The translations under genes and the position numbers were made by a program. A stretch of 64,000 nucleotides of DNA, taken from contig JAJYSG010000002.1 in NCBI GenBank assembly GCA_021793675.1, positions 1 through 64,000 of the forward strand, written 5' to 3'. This DNA is from Actinomycetes bacterium (lineage in GTDB: Bacteria > Actinomycetota > Actinomycetes > Actinomycetales > Cellulomonadaceae). The notes below the pieces were generated by a model. The model did not search any database. It worked only from the letters and a program-made list of their open reading frames with translations, and was not told the DNA's origin. This document shows positions 19,886 through 28,708 of the stretch, piece by piece (position 1 is the stretch's first letter; each line of letters starts with the position of its first letter).

Positions 19886-20652
19886 CGCCGGTCCGTCCGG
19901 GCGAGGAGGCCCACGCCGGCGGCCAGCCAGCCGACGACGAACAGCGCTTTGGCCAACGGGTGGTCCAGGACGGGGTCCAGCAGGTCGGACGCGGCGGGGT
20001 AGCGGTTGCGGCCGTCCGTCTCGCGGCTGCCGAGCACGAACATCGCCAGCTCCCACAGGCAGGCGGCGATCCACGCGGCGGACCAGGCGAGCGCGGTGCG
20101 GCTCGTCGGGCGGTCCCACACCGGGCGGTCGTCCGCCACACGCTCGTCGTCCCTGCGGTCCGGCCAGGCGTAGGCGATCGCCGCCGCGCCGGCGGCCACC
20201 ACCGTGAGGCCCGCGACCGTGCCGTGCCGCGGCGCGGCCACCAGCACGAGCCCCACGAGCGCGGCGCTGCCGATGACTGCCGGGCCGGTGTGCGCCACGG
20301 CGACCTCGCCGTGCCGCAGCCGGCCGGTGAGGTCGACGACGAGCACGCCCAGCACCGCGAGCAGCGCGATCGAGTCCGGCCACGCGTGCCGGCCGAGCTG
20401 GACGCCGGCCACGGCGGCCAGCACGAGGAGCCAGGCGACCGTGCCGACGGTCGGCGTGCGGGTGTCGCCGGTTCCGGCCAGGGTCGTGGATCGTGCGCCG
20501 GCGGGCTCGTCGGACGCGCCGGGAGCGGGGGCGGCAGCGCCGGTGGGACCGTGTTGGCCGGCCTCGTCGGCCGGGCCGAGCGGTGCTGCGGAGGCGTCAG
20601 GACGCGGGGGCAACCGCCGGAACCGGTGCCGGGTCGGTGCAGGAGCGCGCAT
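19882..20652 (-). CDS. Multi-TM hypothetical membrane protein
   Basis: Several hydrophobic segments after a Pro/Ala-rich N-terminus; coupled to downstream ORF. Confidence 0.75.
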   Translation of the reverse strand: MRAPAPTRHRFRRLPPRPDASAAPLGPADEAGQHGPTGAAAPAPGASDEPAGARSTTLAGTGDTRTPTVGTVAWLLVLAAVAGVQLGRHAWPDSIALLAVLGVLVVDLTGRLRHGEVAVAHTGPAVIGSAALVGLVLVAAPRHGTVAGLTVVAAGAAAIAYAWPDRRDDERVADDRPVWDRPTSRTALAWSAAWIAACLWELAMFVLGSRETDGRNRYPAASDLLDPVLDHPLAKALFVVGWLAAGVGLLARTDRR

Positions 20653-20679
20653 CGCCGCCTCCGTTCCGAGCGCTCCCCG

Positions 20680-21480
20680 TCACGCTACCTCGCGCGCTCG
20701 GTGACGCCTCGGCAGGCCGACGAACATCGGGGTGCTGCGGCGGTAATCCTCGAACTCGGGGTGGCGCGCGGCCGAGATCTGCTCGGTGAACAGGGTCGAG
20801 GGCACGAAGAGCAGCGTGAGCAGCACCGCACCGGCGACGGTCGGCAGCAGCACGGTGCCGGCGGCGATGGCGCCGAACGCGAAGACCACCCACCACTGGC
20901 CCACCTCGCACACGTAGTTGGGGTGGCGGCTGACGCGGAAGAGGCCGGTGCGCAGCACCGCGCCGCCCGCCGCCCTGCCCGAGCGGTGGAACTGCCAGCG
21001 CTGCTGGTCCGCGACGGTCTCGCCGGCGAGCAGCGCGACGAAGACGAGGGCGGCGACCACGTCGGCGGGCCCCAGCGGCCGGTGGCTCCGGCGGGCGGTC
21101 CAGGCGGGAAGCGTGATCGCCAGCAGGATCGCGTTCTGGACGATCGCGATGAAGACGAGGTTGAGCAGCTGGAACCGCCAGCCCGGCAGGCGACCGCGCA
21201 GCACCTGCCAGCGGTAGTCCTCGCCGCCGGGGGCGTAGCCGCCTCGTCGTGCGAAGTTGAAGGTCAGCCGGGCGCCCCAGGCGGTGACGAGGAGCGCCAT
21301 GAGCGTGACGCGGGCGTCGTGGGCGCCGGCGGCGAACACCCAGAGGTAGACCACCGGGACGATCGACCAGATGCGGTCCACCCAGGAGTACTCACGGGTG
21401 ACCACCGACGCGAGCCAGCAGGCGGCGGTGACGGCGACGGCGATCCCCAGGCTGACGGAGAGAGGGCTCACGGGTGGCAC
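20680..21480 (-). CDS. DUF1295 family (steroid 5-alpha-reductase-like) membrane protein
   Basis: REYSWVDRIWSIVPVVYLW..., SRHPNYVCEVGQWWVVF..., C-terminal EDYRR. Confidence 0.88.
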   Translation of the reverse strand: MPPVSPLSVSLGIAVAVTAACWLASVVTREYSWVDRIWSIVPVVYLWVFAAGAHDARVTLMALLVTAWGARLTFNFARRGGYAPGGEDYRWQVLRGRLPGWRFQLLNLVFIAIVQNAILLAITLPAWTARRSHRPLGPADVVAALVFVALLAGETVADQQRWQFHRSGRAAGGAVLRTGLFRVSRHPNYVCEVGQWWVVFAFGAIAAGTVLLPTVAGAVLLTLLFVPSTLFTEQISAARHPEFEDYRRSTPMFVGLPRRHRAREVA

Positions 21481-21557
21481 CGTACGGCCCGTGGCGGGCG
21501 GCTTTCACCCCGCCGCGCCAGGTCGAAATCGGGACAAACGGCCACAAGAGGGTCGAG

Positions 21558-21809
21558 ATGGGGCAGACTCGTCGCGTGGTGTCGAGGCGTTCGTCGGCCG
21601 CCGTTCCGGGCGGTGCCCCGGTGGGTACCGCCATGGCCTGGGCCGAGACGTACGCCGCCGCGATCCTCGAGGCGAAGCACCTCTGGCTGAAGGCGTGCTC
21701 GGACGGGTCGTCCCCGGCGCGGGTGCAGCGCCTCTACGAGGCGTACCGCGAGCTCGTCATCCGGCAGGCCGCCATCGTGGTGCAGGGGTCGTCGGCGCAC
21801 GCGTCCTGA
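21558..21809 (+). CDS. Small hypothetical protein
   Basis: ORF ending MAWAETYAAAILEAKHLWLKACSDGSSPARVQRLYEAYRELVIRQAAIVVQGSSAHAS; protein-like composition; start uncertain. Confidence 0.5.
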   Translation: MGQTRRVVSRRSSAAVPGGAPVGTAMAWAETYAAAILEAKHLWLKACSDGSSPARVQRLYEAYRELVIRQAAIVVQGSSAHAS

Positions 21810-22024
21810 GCGGGGTGGGCGTTGCCGGGTCAGTGCGTGGGCGTTGTCGGGGTGGTGGGCCGGCGCGTCTCCGCGGCTGGGCGAGCCGCCCACAGCCCTG
21901 GGCGCGGCGTGAGTGTCCACAGGTATGTACGCAGGTCAGAGTGCCTTTTGCTGTTGTCTCCGATGCACTGTTGCGCTAGTCTTCGAACGTCAGTTCGATG
22001 GTGGGTGGCGATCGGGGCGGGGCG

Positions 22025-23767
22025 ATGACGGCGAGCGGGCAGGTCTGCGGTGCGGTGATCGGCGCACGTTCCGTCGCCGGTGCATCCGCCGTCACCGATG
22101 CACGCGCTGTCTCCGGAGCGCCTGCTGGCTCCGGCGCACTCGCTGTCGCCGGTGCGGTGGCCGCGGCGGTGGACGGTGTGGCCTCGGTGGACCGTGGAGC
22201 CGCGGCTGACCTCGCGGCATCGACGGGTGCCGGGGCCGTGGCCGGCCCGAGCGTCGCGGTGGTGGTTCCGGGCTTGCTCGCATCGATGGACCGGGCGGCG
22301 CGTGCGCTGCTGGACGCGGCGGGGAGGGCTGACGAGTGGGAGGCGTCGGTTCGGCAGGAGGTGCTCGCGTGGTTGACCCGTCATCGCGACGTGCTCGCCG
22401 CGATCGACGGCAGAGTCCTGACGGCCGAGCGGGACGCGGGGACCTGGAGCCTGCGTGGTGACCGGGACCTCGCCGGGTTCGTCGGCCGGACGTCTCGTGG
22501 TGGTCGTGCTGCCGGCATGGCGGCCGTCGGTCAGGCCGGCACGCTGGCGGCGATGCCGGCGGTCGCCGAGGCACTCGTCGAAGGGCCGGTGAGCAGCGCC
22601 CACGTCGCTCAGATCACCCGCGCGACGCGGCAGTCCGCGGTGCTCGCGGCGGAGCTCGCCTCCCCGGAGGGGCAGGCCCACGTCGTCGAGCTCGCGCGGC
22701 GGCTGGACGGCGCCGAGTTCGGCAAGGCGCTGGCCCGGCTGTCGGCGTCGGTGGATCCGGCAGGTCGGCAGCGCCTGCATGACGAGCAGCGCGCGGCGCG
22801 GAGCCTGACCTGGACACACACGGCGGCGGGCACGGTGCTGGCGGGGCGGCTGGACACGGTGGCCGGACACCGCTTGGCGAAGGTGATCGACGCCCTGTGC
22901 CCGCGCCCGGCGCTCGACGACGAGCGCTCCCGCCCGCAACGGCAGGCGGATGCCCTGATGGCGCTCGTGGAGCGTGCCGCGGCGGACGCCGCGACCACGC
23001 CCGGAGCCGTCGCACCGGTGCAGGGCATCGTGACGTTCAGCGAAGCGACGTGGGTCGCGCTGCGCGCCGCCCGCCGATCGGAGGGCGGGGTCGCGGCCGC
23101 CACGCGCGACCGGTGCGAGGGTGCCCCCACGAGCGTGGCAGGGTCGGCGACGGACGTCATCGACCGGCTCCCGGGTGCCGAGCCCGTGACCGACCAGAGC
23201 GGCCAGGCCTGGCCGGCGAGCGAGATCGCCCGCTCGCTGTGCGACTGCGCCCTCACCTGGGCCATGGTCGACACCCCAGGCACCGAGCTGAACCTGGGGC
23301 GGCAATCGCGGACCTTCCGGCGTCAACACTGGCTCGCTCTGTATGCCGCAGGCGTCACGAGCTGCTCGGTCGGCGGGTGCGGCATGCCGCTGGCCTACTG
23401 CGAGCTGCACCACCTGGTGTGGTGGAACCGCGACGGCGGACGCACCGACCTTGCCAACTGTGCGCCGTACTGCTCGTTCCACCACCACGAGATCCACCGG
23501 CTCGGCATCGTCGCCGTCCGTCGGCCGGATGGCACCCTCACACATCGCCACCCGGACGGGCGTCCCTACGGCGGCGCACCGCCCGGGGTGCTCGATGAGG
23601 ATCTGGAAGGGCCGCCGGGGAGAGCCGCGACCGGCGCGCCTGCACCCGCGGCCTCCGAGGGTGTGCCATCGCGTGACCGCGGTGTTCGCCGCGGTGAGGA
23701 GTCGGCGCCTGCCGGCGGGGGTGACGGTGATCCGCCGCGCGATCTGCTCGACCTGCTCACGGGGTGA
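22025..23767 (+). CDS. DUF222 (13E12-type) protein with C-terminal HNH endonuclease domain
   Basis: Central DUF222-like region, C-terminal CSVGGCGMPLAYCELHHLVWWNRDGGRTDLANCAPYCSFHHHEIH. Confidence 0.9.
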   Translation: MTASGQVCGAVIGARSVAGASAVTDARAVSGAPAGSGALAVAGAVAAAVDGVASVDRGAAADLAASTGAGAVAGPSVAVVVPGLLASMDRAARALLDAAGRADEWEASVRQEVLAWLTRHRDVLAAIDGRVLTAERDAGTWSLRGDRDLAGFVGRTSRGGRAAGMAAVGQAGTLAAMPAVAEALVEGPVSSAHVAQITRATRQSAVLAAELASPEGQAHVVELARRLDGAEFGKALARLSASVDPAGRQRLHDEQRAARSLTWTHTAAGTVLAGRLDTVAGHRLAKVIDALCPRPALDDERSRPQRQADALMALVERAAADAATTPGAVAPVQGIVTFSEATWVALRAARRSEGGVAAATRDRCEGAPTSVAGSATDVIDRLPGAEPVTDQSGQAWPASEIARSLCDCALTWAMVDTPGTELNLGRQSRTFRRQHWLALYAAGVTSCSVGGCGMPLAYCELHHLVWWNRDGGRTDLANCAPYCSFHHHEIHRLGIVAVRRPDGTLTHRHPDGRPYGGAPPGVLDEDLEGPPGRAATGAPAPAASEGVPSRDRGVRRGEESAPAGGGDGDPPRDLLDLLTG

Positions 23768-23808
23768 GGTCGCGCGGTGACCACGATCAGGTCTGCCGTG
23801 CGGCGGCC

Positions 23809-24210
23809 TCAGTGCTCGGCGGCAGCGCAGGACTGGCAGGTGCCGAAGAACTCGAGCGTGTGCTCGACGTCCGTGAAGCCGTGCTCCGCGGCGATGGAGC
23901 GCATGAGCGACTCCAGGTTCGGGCCTTGGACCTCCACCGTTCGGCCGCAGCGGCGGCAGACGAGGTGATGGTGGTGGCTGGAAGGCCGCGCGCAGCGCCG
24001 GAACAGGGACTCTCCGCTGCCGGTGCGCAGGCTGTCGACCTCGCCCGCCGTCGTCATCGCGCCCAGCGTGCGGTAGACGGTCGCGAGGCCGATGTCCTCG
24101 CCGCGCTCCGCCAGCAGGGTGTGGATCTGCTGCGCGCTGCGGAAGTCGCCGAGCCCGTCGAGCAGGGCGCCGATGGCGGTGCGCTGCCGAGTCACGCGCT
24201 GACCGATCAC
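23809..24210 (-). CDS. zur: Fur-family regulator, probable zinc uptake regulator
   Basis: TRQRTAIGALLDGLGDFRSAQQIHTLL, GLATVYRTLGAM, HHHHLVCRRCGRTVEV, CQSC; divergent from znu-like genes. Confidence 0.88.
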   Translation of the reverse strand: MIGQRVTRQRTAIGALLDGLGDFRSAQQIHTLLAERGEDIGLATVYRTLGAMTTAGEVDSLRTGSGESLFRRCARPSSHHHHLVCRRCGRTVEVQGPNLESLMRSIAAEHGFTDVEHTLEFFGTCQSCAAAEH

Positions 24211-24256
24211 GCCGCCCCTCCTTTGTCGCTGCCCACGTCCGGCGTCGACCGGCGGT

Positions 24257-24320
24257 GTTCTCAGTTGCGGGCCGCTAGATGAGAACCGTACCGCAGTTTG
24301 GCGCTGTTGCAAATGAGAAC
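24257..24320. promoter_or_regulatory. Putative Zur operator region
   Basis: Three copies of (A)TGAGAAC in the divergent intergenic region: GTTCTCA 24257-24263, ATGAGAAC 24279-24286 and 24313-24320. Confidence 0.55.
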
Positions 24321-24362
24321 TACTCTCTGTATCGCCATCATCGCTCGTCTCAGGGAGATCCC

Positions 24363-25373
24363 GTGCTGCGACGCCCCGCCTGCACCGACCCGACTGGCCC
24401 ACGCCCGGCGCGGCGCGCCGGCGGTGGCTGGTGGGGACGGCGTTCGGCCGGCGGCGGGTGGCCCGGCGCCGCTCGTCGTGGAGGGCGGGCGCGGCGGATC
24501 GGCGCCGTGGCGGGCCTCGTCGGGCTCGTCGTGCCCCTCGCCGCGGCGTGCTCGCCGGCACCCAAGCCGGGCGAGACCGGCGGCCTGTCGGTCGTCGCCT
24601 CGACGAACGTCTGGGGCGACGTCGTCAACCAGGTCGGCGGCAGCCTGGTCTCGGTGACGTCGTTCATCAACAGCCCCACGGCCGATCCGCACTCGTACGA
24701 GGCGAACGCGCGAGACGAGCTCGCGATCAAGAAGTCCGTGCTCGTCGTCGCCAACGGCGGCGGCTACGACGACTTCATCGACACCATGGTGGCGAGCCTC
24801 CCGTCCCCGCCGCCCGTGCTGCACGCGTACACCATCGCCAACACCGGGCAGGGCAACGAGCACGTCTGGTACGACCTGCCTGCGGTGCGCGCGGTGGCCG
24901 ACCAGGTCGCGGCCCAGCTGGAACACATCGACCCCGCCCACGCCGCGACCTTCACCGCCAACGCCCAGGCGTTCGACGCTCAGGTGGCCAACCTCGAGTC
25001 GCAGGTGGCGGCCATCAAGCAGCAGGCCGCCGGCGCCGGCGTGGCCATCACCGAGTCCGTCCCGCACTACCTGCTCCAGGAGGCCGGGCTGCAGAACCTC
25101 ACGTCGCCGGAGTTCTCCAACGCGATCGAGAACGAGACCGACGTGCCTCCGGAGGTGCTCGCCAGCACCCTGGCGTTGTTCTCGACGCACCAGGTGCGCG
25201 CCCTCGTCTACAACGACCAGACGACGAGCTCGCAGACCCAGCAGGTGATGGCTGCGGCGAAGGCGGCCGGCATCCCCGTCGTCGCGGTGTCGGAGACCCT
25301 GCCGTCCGGGGTGGGCTACGTGGAGTGGATGCAGCGGACCATCACGGCGCTGCGTGAGGCCGTCGTCCGATGA
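24363..25373 (+). CDS. znuA: Metal (Zn) ABC transporter substrate-binding lipoprotein
   Basis: Lipobox AAACS; VVASTNVWGDVVNQVGG, NPHSYE-like PTADPHSYE, GNEHVWYDLP. Confidence 0.88.
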   Translation: MLRRPACTDPTGPRPARRAGGGWWGRRSAGGGWPGAARRGGRARRIGAVAGLVGLVVPLAAACSPAPKPGETGGLSVVASTNVWGDVVNQVGGSLVSVTSFINSPTADPHSYEANARDELAIKKSVLVVANGGGYDDFIDTMVASLPSPPPVLHAYTIANTGQGNEHVWYDLPAVRAVADQVAAQLEHIDPAHAATFTANAQAFDAQVANLESQVAAIKQQAAGAGVAITESVPHYLLQEAGLQNLTSPEFSNAIENETDVPPEVLASTLALFSTHQVRALVYNDQTTSSQTQQVMAAAKAAGIPVVAVSETLPSGVGYVEWMQRTITALREAVVR

Positions 25374-26158
25374 GCCCGGTCCTGGAGCTGGCGGGCGCCT
25401 CGCTCGCGTTCGGTGAACGCACGGTGTGGTCGGACGTCGACCTGACCGTGGACGCCGGGGAGTTCGTCACGGTGCTGGGGCCCAACGGCTCCGGCAAGAC
25501 GAGCCTGCTGCGGGCGGTCCTCGGCCAGGTGTCGTTGACGGCGGGGCGGATCGCCGTGCTCGGCAAGCCGCCGCACCGCGGCAGCCGGGACGTCGGCTAC
25601 GTGCCGCAGCAACGCATCGTCGACCCCGCCACCCCGGTGCGGGCCCGCGACCTGGTGCGCTTCGGCGTCGACGGCGACCGCTGGGGGCCCGGCCACCACG
25701 ACCGCCGCGCCCGGGTCGACGAGCTCCTCGCGGCGGTCGGCGCCAGCGAGTACGCGGACGTGCCGGTGGGGATGCTGTCCGGAGGGGAGCAGCAGCGGGT
25801 GCGGATCGCCCAGGCGCTCGCCTCCGACCCGGCGGTGCTGCTGTGCGACGAGCCGCTGCTGTCGCTGGACATCCGCCGGCAGCAGGAGGTGACGGCGCTC
25901 ATCGACGCCACCCGGCACGCGACGGGGACGGCGGTGCTGTTCGTCACGCACGAGGTCAACCCGGTGCTGCCGTACACCGACCGCGTGCTCTACCTCGCGC
26001 CCGCCGGGCACGCGGTCGGCGCCCCGGACGTGGTGCTGACCTCCCAGCGGCTGAGCGCGCTCTACGGCACGGCCGTCGAGGTCGTCAGGGCCCAGGGACG
26101 GATCCTCATCGTCGGCGACGACGGCCACGTCCACCACGTCGAAGAGGAGGACGAGTGA
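25370..26158 (+). CDS. znuC: Metal ABC transporter ATP-binding protein
   Basis: GPNGSGKTSLL, LSGGEQQRVRIAQAL, VLLCDEPLLSLD; coupled to upstream gene. Confidence 0.92.
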   Translation: MSPVLELAGASLAFGERTVWSDVDLTVDAGEFVTVLGPNGSGKTSLLRAVLGQVSLTAGRIAVLGKPPHRGSRDVGYVPQQRIVDPATPVRARDLVRFGVDGDRWGPGHHDRRARVDELLAAVGASEYADVPVGMLSGGEQQRVRIAQALASDPAVLLCDEPLLSLDIRRQQEVTALIDATRHATGTAVLFVTHEVNPVLPYTDRVLYLAPAGHAVGAPDVVLTSQRLSALYGTAVEVVRAQGRILIVGDDGHVHHVEEEDE

Positions 26159-27069
26159 TGTTCCAGGCGCTCGCCACGGACATGCCCTGGTGGCAGCGGA
26201 TCGTCGACTTCACCGACTACGGGCAGCTGCTGCCGCTGGTGCGCAACTCGTTGCTGGCCGGAGCGCTGCTCGCGCTCGTCGGCGGCCTCGTCGGCGTGTT
26301 CGTCATGCAACGGGACCTGGCGTTCGCGGTGCACGGGGTGAGTGAGCTGTCGTTCGCGGGTGCCTCGGCGGCGCTGCTGTTCTCGATCGACGTGACGATC
26401 GGGGCGGTGATCGGCTCGCTCGCCGCCGCACTGGCGATCGGGTTCCTCGGCTCGCGGGCGCGGGACCGGAACTCGATCATCGGCGTGCTCATGCCGTTCG
26501 GTCTCGGCCTCGGCGTGCTCGCCCTCGCGCTCTACCCCGGCCGGGCCGCCAACAAGTTCGGCCTGCTCACCGGCCAGATCGTCGCGGTGGACAGCTCGCG
26601 GGTCGGGGCGATGACGGCGATCGCTGTCGTCGTCGTCGGCGGTCTGCTGCTCGTCTGGCGGCCGCTCACGTTCGCCAGCGTCGACCCGGAGGTCGCGGCG
26701 GCGCGCGGGGTGCCGACGAGGATGCTCTCGCTCGTCTTCATGCTGCTGCTCGGCCTGGCCGTGGCGATGGCGGTGCAGGTGGTCGGGGCCCTGCTGGTGC
26801 TGTCCCTGCTCATCACCCCGGCGGCGGCTGCCACCCGGGTGACGGCCTCGCCGCTGTGGGTCCCGGTGCTCGCGGTGGTCTTCGCCGAGGTGTCGGCGCT
26901 CGGCGGGATCCTGCTCGCGCTGGGTGCGAGCGTGCCGATCAGCCCGTACATCACGACGATCTCCTTCGTCATCTACCTCGTCTGCCGCGGGATCGGCCGG
27001 CGGCGGCGCCGGCAGGGCTGGGTGCGCCGGGCCGTGCCGTCGGTGAGTGGCGGCGCGGTCGTCCGGTGA
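26158..27069 (+). CDS. znuB: Metal ABC transporter permease
   Basis: ABC-3 permease: RDLAFAVHGVSELSFAGASAALL...GQIVAVDSSRV...VVGALLVLSLLITPAAAA. Confidence 0.9.
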   Translation: MFQALATDMPWWQRIVDFTDYGQLLPLVRNSLLAGALLALVGGLVGVFVMQRDLAFAVHGVSELSFAGASAALLFSIDVTIGAVIGSLAAALAIGFLGSRARDRNSIIGVLMPFGLGLGVLALALYPGRAANKFGLLTGQIVAVDSSRVGAMTAIAVVVVGGLLLVWRPLTFASVDPEVAAARGVPTRMLSLVFMLLLGLAVAMAVQVVGALLVLSLLITPAAAATRVTASPLWVPVLAVVFAEVSALGGILLALGASVPISPYITTISFVIYLVCRGIGRRRRRQGWVRRAVPSVSGGAVVR

Positions 27070-27151
27070 CGGCGGGCCGATCCGGTGACGGTGCGGTCGT
27101 CCGGTGACGGCGGGTCGATCCGGTGACGGTGCGGTCGTCCGGTGACGGCGG
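27058..27151 (+). repeat. 38-bp tandem repeat, about 2.5 copies
   Basis: GTCGTCCGGTGACGGCGGG(C/T)CGATCCGGTGACGGTGCG twice plus a partial third; overlaps the stop of the permease gene. Confidence 0.85.
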
Positions 27152-27187
27152 TACCGGTCCCTCAGCGGGCGGTGGCACCATCGCCGG

Positions 27188-28546
27188 GTGACCGAGGCAC
27201 CGGACCCCCGCAGCGCCCATCGGCATGCCGATCGCGGCGATCTCGCCGTCCCCGGCGATCGCGCCCCGGGGTATGCCGCGCCGACCGCCGGCCGCCGGGC
27301 TCGGCGTGCCCCGCGGCGCTCCGGCAGGGTCCGGCCCGGGCTGGTGGTGCTGCTGCTCGTCGTCCCGGTGGGGCTGGCCGCGTTCGTCGGCATGGTGCTG
27401 ACGTGGCCGCCGTCCGTGGCGGGCGCGGCCGCGGCGTCCGGCCTCGTCGACACCGGCGTGCACTACTACCGGGGCACCGTGGTCCAGGCGGACATGGACA
27501 CCTGCCAGGGGACCCAGGAGGACGTCCGGCCGGACGGGTCCGTGCCGCAGACCGTGCCCTGCGTCCGCGTCGTCGCCACGGTGACGCAGGGTCCCGCCGC
27601 CGGGACGTCCGTCACGGTGCACCCGACCACCGGTGTCAGCCTGAGCGACGTACGTCCCGGGACCGTCGTGGTGCTCGAGGACTACCCGTCGGTCGGCGGC
27701 GCGGGCGAGGTGTGGGCGTTCTCGGACGTCGAGCGGACGGTGCCGCTGACCACGCTCGCGCTGGCGTTCGTGCTGGTGACGGCGCTGGTCGCGGGCTGGC
27801 GCGGGATCCGGGCGATCGTCGGGCTCGTCGTCGCGCTCGTCGTGCTCTGGGTGTACGTCATCCCGGGTCTCGTCGCGGGCGAGAACGCCCTGCTGCTCAC
27901 GCTGTGCGCCGCGGTGGCGATCATGACGGTCGTCGGGTACGTCACGCACGGCTTGTCCGTGCGCACGTCGACCGCGCTGCTGGGCACGTTCGCCGGGCTG
28001 GCCATGGTCGCCGGGATCGGCACGCTCGGTGTCTGGGCCGCTCACCTCAACCCCATCACGGGCGAGCAGGACTACCAGATCGCGAGCGTGCTGGGCAGCC
28101 ACGGCGTGTCCTCGCTGCGCGGCATGTTCCTGGCCGGTGTCGTGCTGGCCGGCCTCGGGGTGCTCAACGACGTGACGATCACGCAGGTCTCGGCCGTCTG
28201 GGAGCTGCGGGCCGCGCGGCCGGGCGCGGGCTGGCGGTCGTTGTTCGCGGGCGCCATGCGCATCGGCCGCGACCACGTCGCGTCGACGATCTACACCATC
28301 GCGTTCGCCTACGTCGGTGCGTCGCTGCCCGTGCTGCTGCTGCTCCAGCTCTACGGCCTGCCGCTGCGCCAGACCCTGACCGGTGGGGCGTTCGCGCAGG
28401 AGATCGTGCGCACGTTGTCGGGCTCGATCGGCCTGGTGCTGGCGATCCCGCTGACCACGGCCGTGGCGGCGGTCGTCGCGCTGCGCTCGGAGCCGGACGC
28501 GCTGCGCGTGCGCGGCGGGCACTCCCACGGGGTGCTGCCGGCGTGA
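27188..28546 (+). CDS. YibE/F family membrane protein
   Basis: GWRGIRAIVGLVVALVVLWVYVIPGL...GVLNDVTITQVSAVWELR...GRDHVASTIYTIAFAYVGASLP. Confidence 0.9.
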   Translation: MTEAPDPRSAHRHADRGDLAVPGDRAPGYAAPTAGRRARRAPRRSGRVRPGLVVLLLVVPVGLAAFVGMVLTWPPSVAGAAAASGLVDTGVHYYRGTVVQADMDTCQGTQEDVRPDGSVPQTVPCVRVVATVTQGPAAGTSVTVHPTTGVSLSDVRPGTVVVLEDYPSVGGAGEVWAFSDVERTVPLTTLALAFVLVTALVAGWRGIRAIVGLVVALVVLWVYVIPGLVAGENALLLTLCAAVAIMTVVGYVTHGLSVRTSTALLGTFAGLAMVAGIGTLGVWAAHLNPITGEQDYQIASVLGSHGVSSLRGMFLAGVVLAGLGVLNDVTITQVSAVWELRAARPGAGWRSLFAGAMRIGRDHVASTIYTIAFAYVGASLPVLLLLQLYGLPLRQTLTGGAFAQEIVRTLSGSIGLVLAIPLTTAVAAVVALRSEPDALRVRGGHSHGVLPA

Positions 28547-28577
28547 GCGCGGGGCCGGCTGCGGCACTCTCGCGGTC

Positions 28578-28595
28578 GGGTCGGGTCGGGTCGGG
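28578..28595 (+). other. Canonical G-quadruplex motif (GGGTC)3GGG
   Basis: Four GGG runs separated by 2-nt TC loops. Confidence 0.7.
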
Positions 28596-28688
28596 CTGGC
28601 GTGAGTGCGCCACTGAGTGCGAGCGCTCTCGCGGTTGGGCCGGGCCGGCTGGTCGTGCGCCGCAGCGCCCGCGCTCCCGCGGTGGCGT

Positions 28689-28706
28689 CGCACCGACGTC
28701 GGTGCG
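28689..28706. repeat. 18-bp perfect palindrome
   Basis: CGCACCGACGTCGGTGCG, just downstream of the MFS stop codon (minus strand). Confidence 0.8.
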
Positions 28707-28708
28707 GC

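Noticed and set aside
22025-23767. DUF222/HNH protein as a novel mobile or defence nuclease
   Set aside because: Very common multicopy family in actinobacteria; no linked defence or mobility genes here
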